From SIG205 sp045545595 (GTDB taxonomy: Bacteria; Bacillota_I; Bacilli_A; RF39; UBA660): a DNA stretch of 64,000 bases. The translations under genes and the position numbers were made by a program. This document shows positions 35,300-43,364 of this stretch, piece after piece (the stretch's first letter is position 1; the number at the start of each line of letters is the position of its first letter). Under the pieces are notes generated by a model, which did no database searches, was not told where the DNA came from, and saw only the letters and a program-made list of their open reading frames with translations. The stretch covers positions 23,139 to 87,138 of the forward strand of contig JAZQBG010000004.1 in the NCBI GenBank assembly GCA_045545595.1, written 5' to 3'.

Positions 35300-35403
35300 T
35301 ATTAGGGTTTTAGGGAGTATTCCCTAACAAGTGGACGGGTGTGTATACACCATGCTTGATAGATAAAATTTCTATATTACGTTACCCGTCCCTTTATTTT
35401 TTG
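35300..35403 (+). promoter_or_regulatory. Structured leader RNA with terminator
   Basis: First hairpin TTAGGGA / TCCCTAA (35310-35327). Then an eight-base closing helix GGACGGGT / ACCCGTCC (35333-35391) enclosing GTGTATACAC and an ATAGA...CTAT stem, followed by a T-rich run. It lies before the ribosome site of the next gene, so it looks like an attenuator or structured leader. No known class recognised. Confidence 0.55.
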
Positions 35404-35417
35404 AAAGGAGATATTTT

Positions 35418-35957
35418 ATGAATGAAAAATTGATAGATAGAAAACAAGTTCAAGAGATGTTTTCATTAACTACAAAACAATTTGGTAGAGTTCTGAGAAA
35501 TATAGAAAGAAGACATCCTTTAGAATCTTGGATTAAAAGAATAAAAGAAAATAATAAAGAAAAAATATATATAAAACAAGAATGTGTTGAATGGTTAAAA
35601 GAAGTTTATTTTAATAAAGAGGAACACTATTTAACTTTAGAAATACAATTCTATAAAAAAAGAATATTTGCTTTAGAACATGAATTAGGAATAATCCCTC
35701 AACCTAAGAAATATCGAAATACTTTATTAAGATTTTTAGATTTAGAATTTAATAAAAGTAGAAATGTAATACAAGTAGCAGTTCATAGAATGCAAAAATA
35801 ATTTTCTTATCCAATTAAGTATGAAAAAGCAGGTATGATTTTTGTAAAAGCAGAAGGAGTTAAATGGTTGCATGAAAATTATTTTAGAAGAGATTACTTA
35901 AAAGAATTAGAAGAATATAAATGGATGTTAAATATAGAAAAACAAAGAAAATGTTAG
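35418..35957 (+). pseudogene. Helix-turn-helix-like duplicated-domain protein (in-frame TAA)
   Basis: The frame from 35418 stops at TAA 35799-35801 but continues in the same frame to 35957. The two halves are related: KIYIKQECVEWLKEVYF near the start matches MIFVKAEGVKWLHENYF after the stop. Probably a DNA-binding element protein with two similar domains, now truncated to 127 residues. AAAGGAG precedes the ATG. Confidence 0.6.
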
Positions 35958-35997
35958 TAATTTGTAGAAATATTTGTTATAATAAATTTAGATTTAA

Positions 35998-36042
35998 AGG
36001 GCTAGTACAGACTTTGAGTTAGTTTTGTATTACCCTTTTTTT
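35998..36042 (+). terminator. Leader terminator before the Shedu gene
   Basis: AGGGCTAGTACA pairs with TGTATTACCCT (one bulge, one wobble), followed by T7. Promoter-like TTTGTTATAAT lies just upstream (about 35973), so a leader RNA of some 60 bases could end before the gene. Confidence 0.65.
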
Positions 36043-36062
36043 GAAGTTGGAGGTTTAGGTTT

Positions 36063-37256
36063 ATGGAAGAAAATAAAATGATATTATCACAAAGAATTGT
36101 AGATAATGATAATACTAAAGAAAACGATTTATTCAAAGAATATATTATTAATGTTGAAAATTATTCAAAAACACATATTTTTTCAAATATAGAAAAAGGA
36201 ATTATATCTACAACATTTAAAGAATACTTATATAATGTATTTGATGTATCAAATCAATTAGAATTAATAAAAAAAATTAATGGGGAATGGAAATTAATAT
36301 TAGAAGATGGTATAGATGATTTTATTTTAGATGAAACTCAAAAAGTTGTGACAATATATTATGGGGATTACAAAATCTTTTATTACGACAAAATGAAAAC
36401 AAAAAATTCTGCAAACGCCATTAAAATGTTGTTTAATGATGATAAGGTACCACCTACAAGCCAAATTGCTGATGTCATTGAAAAAATAGCCGATAGATCA
36501 GATGCATTAAGTTTTACTATTAATGAAAAAAATATTATAGCAAAAAGTATTCCTACAATCTTGATGGATAATAACATTAAATTAGATAAAGATGATATCT
36601 TTGATATAAACAAAGTTTCAATTCGAGAAGTTATAGAAATTGGGAGAAAAATATTAAAGAATGATAGAACAGTATTGAAGATATTTGGAACAAAAGAAGT
36701 TCACAAAGAAGAAACTTGGCAACAATATTTTGAAAGATATGGTAATTATTTGTTATTTGGAAATGTACGTTTAGATCCTAAGGTATGTTTAAATAAAGAA
36801 AAAACTAAGGAATTGAACGATAAATACCCAGATATTATTACATGTAATAGATTTGGATTTTTAGATATTATAGAATTAAAAAGATCAGATATGTTTCTGT
36901 TTAAATTTGATAATTCTCATAATAAATTAGTTCCAACATCGACACTAAGTTCTGCTTTATCGCAATTAAATGGATATTTACAAATTATTCCTTATGCATA
37001 TGAGACTCAAAAAGCTAAAGACCAAGGTTTAGAATGTGCTTCTGGCATGTTATTAATTGGAGATAATGATCATTTAGTTAAAGAAAATGATACTTTAAAA
37101 AAATATATGCAAGATAATAATTTAACTATAGAAAATATAAAGTATGAAGCACAAAAAGAATTAAGAAAATTAAATTATAGTTATAGTCATATGCAAGTTG
37201 TTTTATATGATGAATTAATAAATACTCTTGAAACATTTATTAATAATATAAATTAA
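36063..37256 (+). CDS. sduA: Shedu (DUF4263) antiphage nuclease
   Basis: 397 residues. The C-terminal DUF4263 domain has EETWQQYFERYGNYLLFG, then YPDIITCNRFGFLDIIELKRSD, giving the PD...ExK nuclease residues. The N-terminal 200 residues are a sensor-like region that varies between Shedu proteins. Single-gene Shedu systems stop phage by DNA cleavage. GGAGG lies before the ATG, behind a leader terminator that could limit expression. Confidence 0.85.
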   Translation: MEENKMILSQRIVDNDNTKENDLFKEYIINVENYSKTHIFSNIEKGIISTTFKEYLYNVFDVSNQLELIKKINGEWKLILEDGIDDFILDETQKVVTIYYGDYKIFYYDKMKTKNSANAIKMLFNDDKVPPTSQIADVIEKIADRSDALSFTINEKNIIAKSIPTILMDNNIKLDKDDIFDINKVSIREVIEIGRKILKNDRTVLKIFGTKEVHKEETWQQYFERYGNYLLFGNVRLDPKVCLNKEKTKELNDKYPDIITCNRFGFLDIIELKRSDMFLFKFDNSHNKLVPTSTLSSALSQLNGYLQIIPYAYETQKAKDQGLECASGMLLIGDNDHLVKENDTLKKYMQDNNLTIENIKYEAQKELRKLNYSYSHMQVVLYDELINTLETFINNIN

Positions 37257-37324
37257 ATTAATAAAATTGATAAAAAATATAAATTAATATATAATATAAT
37301 TCACAGAAGGGAGATTTAAAAAAT

Positions 37325-37846
37325 ATGAATAATTTATATGTAGTATTAAAACTAGATGATGTTGCAACTGAAATTCGTAAAATTTTAGAAATTCCAGATG
37401 ATTTTATTGTTAATCATAATTTTAAAGAAGAACTAATTAAAAGAATACCGCAAAAATTTGAATCATTTAAAATTGAAGCTGACTATGGTATGAGTTTTAC
37501 TTTAACAAATGGAAAAGATATTTTTATAACATATGATAAAAATGAAATGAAAAAAGGTGAAGTTTTTGAATATGTTACTCGTGCATTTTTATACGGCATA
37601 TTATTAGATAAAAAGGAATTAAATTACTATCAATTACAAGAATACCATGTTCCTGATTATACTATTTTAAATGATGAATATGTTGACTGTCTTTTTAAAG
37701 CGTTTTTATTGCCTCGTAAACAATTTTATAAAGAAATGGTGAAATATACAACAGGTGATGGATCTAGATGTGATGTAGAAACAATGTCAAAAAAATTGGA
37801 AAACAAGCATGTTATTTCTAGAGGTCGTGATTTAAAATTATGGTAA
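37325..37846 (+). CDS. Degenerate ImmA/IrrE-like protein
   Basis: 173 residues. The layout resembles ImmA/IrrE metallopeptidases: a helix in the place of HExxH and a late CLFKAFLLPRKQF block like their EAN..A..LL.P segment. The zinc HExxH is not present (EYVTRAFLYG instead), so it is probably not a protease. It follows Shedu by 68 bases and may belong to the same defence unit. Family call is tentative. Confidence 0.45.
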   Translation: MNNLYVVLKLDDVATEIRKILEIPDDFIVNHNFKEELIKRIPQKFESFKIEADYGMSFTLTNGKDIFITYDKNEMKKGEVFEYVTRAFLYGILLDKKELNYYQLQEYHVPDYTILNDEYVDCLFKAFLLPRKQFYKEMVKYTTGDGSRCDVETMSKKLENKHVISRGRDLKLW

Positions 37847-37854
37847 TATAAAGA

Positions 37855-37883
37855 TTGATTTATACATTACCATTTGCTATAAT
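37855..37883 (+). promoter_or_regulatory. Promoter of small RNA copy 1
   Basis: TTGATT, 17 bases, TATAAT, with an extended -10 (TTGCTATAAT). The same layout is repeated before copy 2 at 40392. Confidence 0.8.
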
Positions 37884-37889
37884 CAATTT

Positions 37890-37987
37890 ATCAAGTATTA
37901 AAACTTTTGCGCGATTTGGGTGCAAAACTCGTTTGTTTATTGCCCCATTTGAGTATTTGGTGAAGCTGAAATAAGCTTCACTTTTTC
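37890..37987 (+). ncRNA. Structured small RNA, copy 1
   Basis: About 97 bases from promoter to terminator. Begins near AAGTATTAAAA, has a TTTTGCGCG / GGTGCAAAA hairpin, then conserved ATTGCCCCAT, and ends at GTGAAGCT / AGCTTCAC plus T-run. No open frame of note. The related copy at 40427 keeps the hairpin with paired changes. The remaining bases to 38150 hold GGTCAAA-type repeats and the promoter of the LRR gene. Confidence 0.75.
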
Positions 37988-38150
37988 TTTGGCATAAAAA
38001 AGTCAAAAAAAGGTCAAATTTGGTCAAAAAATAAGTACAGTAAATTTCGTAAACTTAGGTTGTAAAGGGTTTTTCTAGTGTTTAATTTGAATTAATGAAG
38101 ACTATTTGTTATAATAACAATACTTTTTTAATGGATGGAGAGGATACTAT

Positions 38151-40331
38151 ATGAATGATTTGAAATTAATAAAGAAATATTATGGCGAAAATTTCATGCA
38201 TTTATGTAGAGAATTATTTCCAACTATTTTAGAAAAAGAAGGTTTGCTTTTTTATTTAATCAAAAATAAATTTCATTATAATAAATATCTTTATGATGAT
38301 ATAATTGAACAAGATAAAGTAAACGATTTTAAAGACTATATTTATAGTTTAACTAATATAAAAGTCAAAAAAGAAATCAAAGTTGATAAAAATCCATTTG
38401 AATTATTAGATGATGCAGGATATATTTTATATGAATGTAAAACAGAGAGAGACATACAAAAATTCAAAAAATATTATAAAAAAGATGAAGAATTATGTAC
38501 ATTTAGAGATAATAGATTGGAAACAAATTATGTGTTTTTTGCAATAAAGAAAAATGTAGATGAAATTAAAAGAGAAGATTTTTTCTCTCCTAAAAGAGAA
38601 GATGAATATGGTACATCAGTAATAAGCATTCAGTTTTCTAAGAATGCAAATAACACATTAAGTATTAAAAATAGATATAATCATACTGTAAAAAACCCAG
38701 ATGCAACTTTTTCTAACAATTTAGATAATATTATTCCAGGGCTTACTAATAGTTTTAAAAAGTACTATAATTTTAATATTTCAGAAAACTATGAACAAGA
38801 TTTTGAACTAGAAAATTATGTTAAAGCAATAGATGGTGAATTATATAAATACAATTATGAAATTAACAATGTTTATTATTGTCCAAATAATATAGTAATT
38901 AATGAGTTTGCAGTAATGCCAGAATTCCTTAATAAAGAGAAATATCTAATTTTTGATTATTTTATATTAGATTTAGAAAATAAAATAATAAGACCAACTA
39001 CTAAATCAGTAAACGATTCGTTTTATAAAGATTTTTGTTTTATAAAAAAAATAGAAATAATAAACAATAAAGAAACCAAAGGTAAAACTATAAAAATATT
39101 ATTTGATGCAGATAAAAAAGCAATAATTGAACTCGATAAAGAAAATAGGATGATAAAATATTATAATGAAAAAGTTATTACAATAGATAACTGCTATTTG
39201 AAAAATAATATGTTTTTAAAAGAATTAAATTTACCAAATGTTTTAATAATAGGAAATTCTTTTCTTGCTGATAATAATATTCTATATAAAATAAATTTAC
39301 CAAAGGTAACAAAAATTGGGAATGAATTTTTAAAGTGGAATAGAGGATTAGAAGAGATTAGTTTACCAAGTTTAAAAAGTTGTGGTGACGAATTTTTGAA
39401 AATAAATCATAGTATAAGTAAAATAGAATTAGAAAATATTGAAAAAATAGGATATCATTTTCTATATCATAATTTGAATTTACATAAAATTATTCTTCCA
39501 AAAGTAAAAATAATTGCAGGCAGTTTTTTAGCAGAAAACAGAAACTTAAATGAAATAATAATGCCTGAAGTAGTAGAGATAGATGAACATTTTTTATTAA
39601 AAAATATAAGATTAAAAGAATTAAAGTTGCCAAAAGTAAAAAAAGTTGGTAATAACTTTTTAAAAGAAAATGAAACATTAGAAAAAATTAATTTACCTGA
39701 AATAGAAATTATTATGAGCAATTTTTTATATTCAAATGATTCGTTAGAAAAAGTGAACTTCCCGCATTTGAAAGAGATAGGTAATTGGTTCCTATTTAGT
39801 AATGAAAAAATAGATGTAATTTCGTTTCCAAATGTAAAAGAAATAGGTGTAAAATTTTTAGCATCAAATGAAACATTAAATAAAATTGAATTGCCAAAAG
39901 TAGAAAAAATAGGATATTCATTTTTGGAAAGAAATTTATATTTGCAAGAGATTAATTTCCCAGAAGTTATTAGTATAGGTGCTCATTTTTTATATGATAA
40001 TGTAGGTTTAAAAACTTTTTCTGCAGATAAATTAAAAGCAGTTGATGATTGGTTTTTGCCTTCAAATAATGCATTAAAAGAATTAAATTTGCCTAGGTTG
40101 AAAATTATTTGTAATTATTTTTTAGATCAAAATAATGTTTTATTAAAGTTTAATGCACCAGAATTAAATGAAATAGGAGATAATTTTTTATACTATAATG
40201 AGACTTTAAATGAATTTTATGCACCTAAATTAGATAGAATAGGTGGAAATTATTTAGCATATAATAATTTCTTAAAAGAACCAGAATTTAAACCTAAAAC
40301 CTTAAAATTAAAAAATAGTAATACTAATTAA
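38151..40331 (+). CDS. Large LRR protein with unknown N-terminal domain
   Basis: 726 residues with no signal peptide. The N-terminal 240 residues form an unrecognised domain (LYECKTERDIQKF, NRYNHTVKNPDATFSNN). From about 350 to the end run some 16 repeats of about 23 residues with the pattern LPKVxxIGxxFLxxNxxL, like LRR_5/BspA repeats. BspA-type proteins are usually secreted, so a cytoplasmic form suggests intracellular recognition. It is flanked by two copies of a small RNA and lies in a defence-rich stretch. GGAGAGG precedes the ATG. Confidence 0.7.
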   Translation: MNDLKLIKKYYGENFMHLCRELFPTILEKEGLLFYLIKNKFHYNKYLYDDIIEQDKVNDFKDYIYSLTNIKVKKEIKVDKNPFELLDDAGYILYECKTERDIQKFKKYYKKDEELCTFRDNRLETNYVFFAIKKNVDEIKREDFFSPKREDEYGTSVISIQFSKNANNTLSIKNRYNHTVKNPDATFSNNLDNIIPGLTNSFKKYYNFNISENYEQDFELENYVKAIDGELYKYNYEINNVYYCPNNIVINEFAVMPEFLNKEKYLIFDYFILDLENKIIRPTTKSVNDSFYKDFCFIKKIEIINNKETKGKTIKILFDADKKAIIELDKENRMIKYYNEKVITIDNCYLKNNMFLKELNLPNVLIIGNSFLADNNILYKINLPKVTKIGNEFLKWNRGLEEISLPSLKSCGDEFLKINHSISKIELENIEKIGYHFLYHNLNLHKIILPKVKIIAGSFLAENRNLNEIIMPEVVEIDEHFLLKNIRLKELKLPKVKKVGNNFLKENETLEKINLPEIEIIMSNFLYSNDSLEKVNFPHLKEIGNWFLFSNEKIDVISFPNVKEIGVKFLASNETLNKIELPKVEKIGYSFLERNLYLQEINFPEVISIGAHFLYDNVGLKTFSADKLKAVDDWFLPSNNALKELNLPRLKIICNYFLDQNNVLLKFNAPELNEIGDNFLYYNETLNEFYAPKLDRIGGNYLAYNNFLKEPEFKPKTLKLKNSNTN

Positions 40332-40391
40332 AACTATAAATATGTTGTTTTTATAGGTCTAGATTTAAGTTTATAATATATGATATAAATA

Positions 40392-40420
40392 TTGATTTAT
40401 AAATTATCATTTGTTATAAT
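40392..40420 (+). promoter_or_regulatory. Promoter of small RNA copy 2
   Basis: TTGATT, 17 bases, TATAAT with TTGTTATAAT extended -10. Confidence 0.8.
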
Positions 40421-40426
40421 CAATTT

Positions 40427-40522
40427 ACCAAGTATTAAAACTTTTTGCACAATTTGTGTGCAAAACTTATGAATTTATTGCCCCATATATGTATAATTAG
40501 AGCACATTGTGCTCTTTTTTTC
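40427..40522 (+). ncRNA. Structured small RNA, copy 2
   Basis: About 95 bases. Hairpin TTTTGCACA / TGTGCAAAA with loop ATTTG, conserved ATTGCCCCAT, and a terminator AGAGCAC / GTGCTCT whose sequence is unrelated to that of copy 1. The 40523-40913 stretch after it holds only AT-rich sequence and one weak terminator. Confidence 0.75.
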
Positions 40523-40724
40523 ATAAATGAAATGTTAAAGATCAATTTTTGAATCATTAATTTAACGTATTTTTCTAATGACATTTAAATTTGAAAACCA
40601 TTTTATTTGAATAGAATCTCTGTGGGACTAGAATTTTTTTGAGAAAGTTATCAATAACAATAAAGTGAAAATATTATGTTTTATTTTAAAACACTTAAAT
40701 TTTTTATTTTTTGATCATTGCAAT

Positions 40725-40748
40725 TAACTTTAAAAAGTTAGTTTTTTT
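40725..40748 (+). terminator. Terminator-like hairpin in an intergenic stretch
   Basis: TAACTT, TAAA, AAGTTA then GT7. No gene directly upstream, so its role is unclear. Confidence 0.45.
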
Positions 40749-40929
40749 ATTATGGAATTTTTTAAATTTTACATATTTTCAATATTTGAGCTATTTTGAA
40801 TACAGAAATGTAAAATTGTTATTACAGATTTTTTAATTTTGAATTGCAGAATACTCAAATATATAAGATTATCAATTTGAATTATTTATCTGATAAATTT
40901 ATAATTCAATCATAAAGGAGATGATTTGG

Positions 40930-41793
40930 ATGAAAATTCAAAATTCAGATATTAATTTGAATGTTAAAAATAATTTGATAGGAGTTATGAAAGTTGATGG
41001 AGTTGATTACATATCTTTAACAGATTTATCTAAGTATAAAAATCCTAACAATCCAGCAGATGTTATAAATAAGTGGATGACAAATAAGGATTCATTTGAT
41101 TTTTATTGTTTGTGGGAAGAATTATTTAATCCAAGTTTTAATTTAGCGGAATCTCGCGAAATTAAAATTAATGAGGTTGGGTATAATTCGTTTACAATGT
41201 CACCAACAAAGTGGAAAAAAAGAACAAATGCAATTGGTATATTACCGAGCAGCGGGAGGTATAGTAAAGGATGTTTTGCGCATCCTGATATTGCATTAGA
41301 ATTTGCATCATGGATAGATACTAGTTTTAAATTATATTTGATAAAAGAATTTGAAAGATTAAAAACAGATGAAGCTAGAAAAAATGACAAAGAATGGAGT
41401 GTTAGAAGAAGTTTATCTAAAACTAATTATAAAATTCATACTAATTCAATTAAAGAAAAACTTTTACCAATGCTTTCAAATAAACAAAAGAAGTTAGTTT
41501 ATTCTGATGAGGCAGACATTTTGAATGTTGCTTTATTTGGTATAACTGCAAAAGAATGGAAAAAGAATAATCCGAATTTAGAAGGTAATATTAGAGATTA
41601 TGCAGATATATTACATTTAGTAGTTTTAAATAATTTAGAAGCAATAAACTCTGAAATGATTTCAAGTGGAATTAATCAAAAAGAAAGGCTAGAAAAACTT
41701 AATGATATAGCCATTAAACAATTATCTATTCTATATAATGATAATAATATTAAAAAACTAGATAATATTGATAGAATCAATGTGATTAAATAA
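40930..41793 (+). CDS. KilA-N domain protein, copy 2
   Basis: 287 residues, a full-length paralogue of the gene at 6265 with the same KilA-N blocks (ISLTDLSKY, TNAIGILPSSGRY, HPDIALEFASW) and C-terminal tail. Start 40930 is nine bases after AAAGGAG; ATG 40921 is too close. A 32-base near-palindrome begins 206 bases from the start, as in copy 1. The helicase gene follows after five bases, so the two are probably co-expressed. Confidence 0.85.
   Translation: MKIQNSDINLNVKNNLIGVMKVDGVDYISLTDLSKYKNPNNPADVINKWMTNKDSFDFYCLWEELFNPSFNLAESREIKINEVGYNSFTMSPTKWKKRTNAIGILPSSGRYSKGCFAHPDIALEFASWIDTSFKLYLIKEFERLKTDEARKNDKEWSVRRSLSKTNYKIHTNSIKEKLLPMLSNKQKKLVYSDEADILNVALFGITAKEWKKNNPNLEGNIRDYADILHLVVLNNLEAINSEMISSGINQKERLEKLNDIAIKQLSILYNDNNIKKLDNIDRINVIK
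41136..41167 (+). repeat. In-gene 32-base near-palindrome in KilA-N copy 2
   Basis: Outer arms TTTTAATTT / AAATTAAAA and inner GCG / CGC, three mismatched pairs. Outer arms equal those of copy 1; the inner bases differ on both sides together. It encodes FNLAESREIK. Confidence 0.8.
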
Positions 41794-41798
41794 TTTAG

Positions 41799-43316
41799 AT
41801 GAAAGATAAAATATGTGGATACTATTTAGATAGAGAACAAGAAGCAATAGTGTTAGATCAATCTAAACACTTATTGGTTGTTGCAGGTGCGGGTAGTGGA
41901 AAAACATTAACAATATTAGGAAAAATCAATTATTTAGTAAAATATAGCGGAATAGATAAAGATGACATATTATGTATTTCCTTTACTAAGGCAGCTGCAA
42001 CTAGTTTAAAAGAGAAAATCAAAAAAGAGTTTAATCTAGATATGCCTGTTTACACTTTTCATAAACTATCATTGGAAATATTGAAAGACTATAAAATAAA
42101 TTATAAAATTACTCCAACAGATATGCTAAGTAATATAATTCATGAGTTTTTATATATTAAAGTTTTAGATAATCCTAAATTTATGAAATTAATTTTAAAG
42201 TATTTTAAAGTTAAATATAAAGATAAAAAGAAATATCTTAATTTTTTATATAATAATCAATATTTAATAGAAAATTTTGAAAATTTAATATCAACATTTA
42301 TTAAATTATTAAAATGTAACGGCTATAACTTAAATAGTTTTGTCAAATTCTTAAAAATATCTAAACGAAATATTTTTAGTTATAAGAAGGAAAAAAATTT
42401 TCTAATTATAACACTCAACATTTATTTAATATACGAGAAATACTTAGAAGAAAATAACGAAATAGATTTTGATGATATGTTAATTAAGGCAACAAAGATA
42501 GTAGAGGAATGTGGTATAAAAAGAAAATATAAATATATCATTATTGATGAATATCAAGATACATCTTATATACGATTTCTACTAATAAAAAGGGTGTTAG
42601 ACTGTACATCTGCATCATTATTAGTTGTTGGGGATGATTTCCAATCTATATACCGTTTCACAGGTTGTGATTTATCACTTTTTATTAATTTTCAAAAATA
42701 TTTTCATGATTCAAGGATTATGAAAATTCAAAATACTTATAGAAATAGTCAAGAATTAATAAGTATTGCTGGAGATTTTGTAATGAAAAACAAAAATCAA
42801 ATATTTAAAAACTTAAAGTCAGATAAACATATAGATTATCCAATACAAATAATTTATTATACCAATATAAAAAAAGCTTTTCTAAAATTAATTTTAGAAA
42901 TAAATACTCCAATATTAGTTTTAGGTAGGAACAATAATGATGTAAATTTAATATTTGATAAAAAATATTTTAAATTAGAAAATGAAAATATCATTTACAT
43001 GGAAAACCCTAATAAAAAAATCAAATATTTAACGATGCATAAATCAAAAGGACTAGAAGAAGAGAATGTCATTATAATAAACTTAGAAGATAAATTATTA
43101 GGCTTCCCTAACAAAATAGTTGATTCTAAAATTTTAAGATTTGTATCATCTGCATCTGATAAATATCCTTATAGTGAAGAACGAAGGTTATTTTATGTAG
43201 CGTTAACTAGGACTAAAAATTATACATTTTTACTAGTTCCTAAAAGTAATGAATCAATATTTGTAAGAGAATTAAAGCGAAATTACAAAAATAAAATTAA
43301 AATATATTATTATTAA
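41799..43316 (+). CDS. UvrD/Rep-type (SF1) helicase, short form
   Basis: 505 residues, shorter than UvrD/PcrA. Motif I GAGSGKT, motif II IIDEYQDTS, motif III GDDFQSIYRFTG, motif V LTMHKSKGLE and motif VI FYVALTRTKN are all present. It should be an active 3'-5' DNA helicase. It follows the KilA-N gene by five bases and lies before addB, so it may be accessory or serve with the repair genes. Start assumed at ATG 41799; ribosome site weak. Confidence 0.82.
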   Translation: MKDKICGYYLDREQEAIVLDQSKHLLVVAGAGSGKTLTILGKINYLVKYSGIDKDDILCISFTKAAATSLKEKIKKEFNLDMPVYTFHKLSLEILKDYKINYKITPTDMLSNIIHEFLYIKVLDNPKFMKLILKYFKVKYKDKKKYLNFLYNNQYLIENFENLISTFIKLLKCNGYNLNSFVKFLKISKRNIFSYKKEKNFLIITLNIYLIYEKYLEENNEIDFDDMLIKATKIVEECGIKRKYKYIIIDEYQDTSYIRFLLIKRVLDCTSASLLVVGDDFQSIYRFTGCDLSLFINFQKYFHDSRIMKIQNTYRNSQELISIAGDFVMKNKNQIFKNLKSDKHIDYPIQIIYYTNIKKAFLKLILEINTPILVLGRNNNDVNLIFDKKYFKLENENIIYMENPNKKIKYLTMHKSKGLEEENVIIINLEDKLLGFPNKIVDSKILRFVSSASDKYPYSEERRLFYVALTRTKNYTFLLVPKSNESIFVRELKRNYKNKIKIYYY

Positions 43317-43364
43317 ACTAAGTCTATAAATAGATATTATGTTATAATTAAGATGGTGGTAAAA

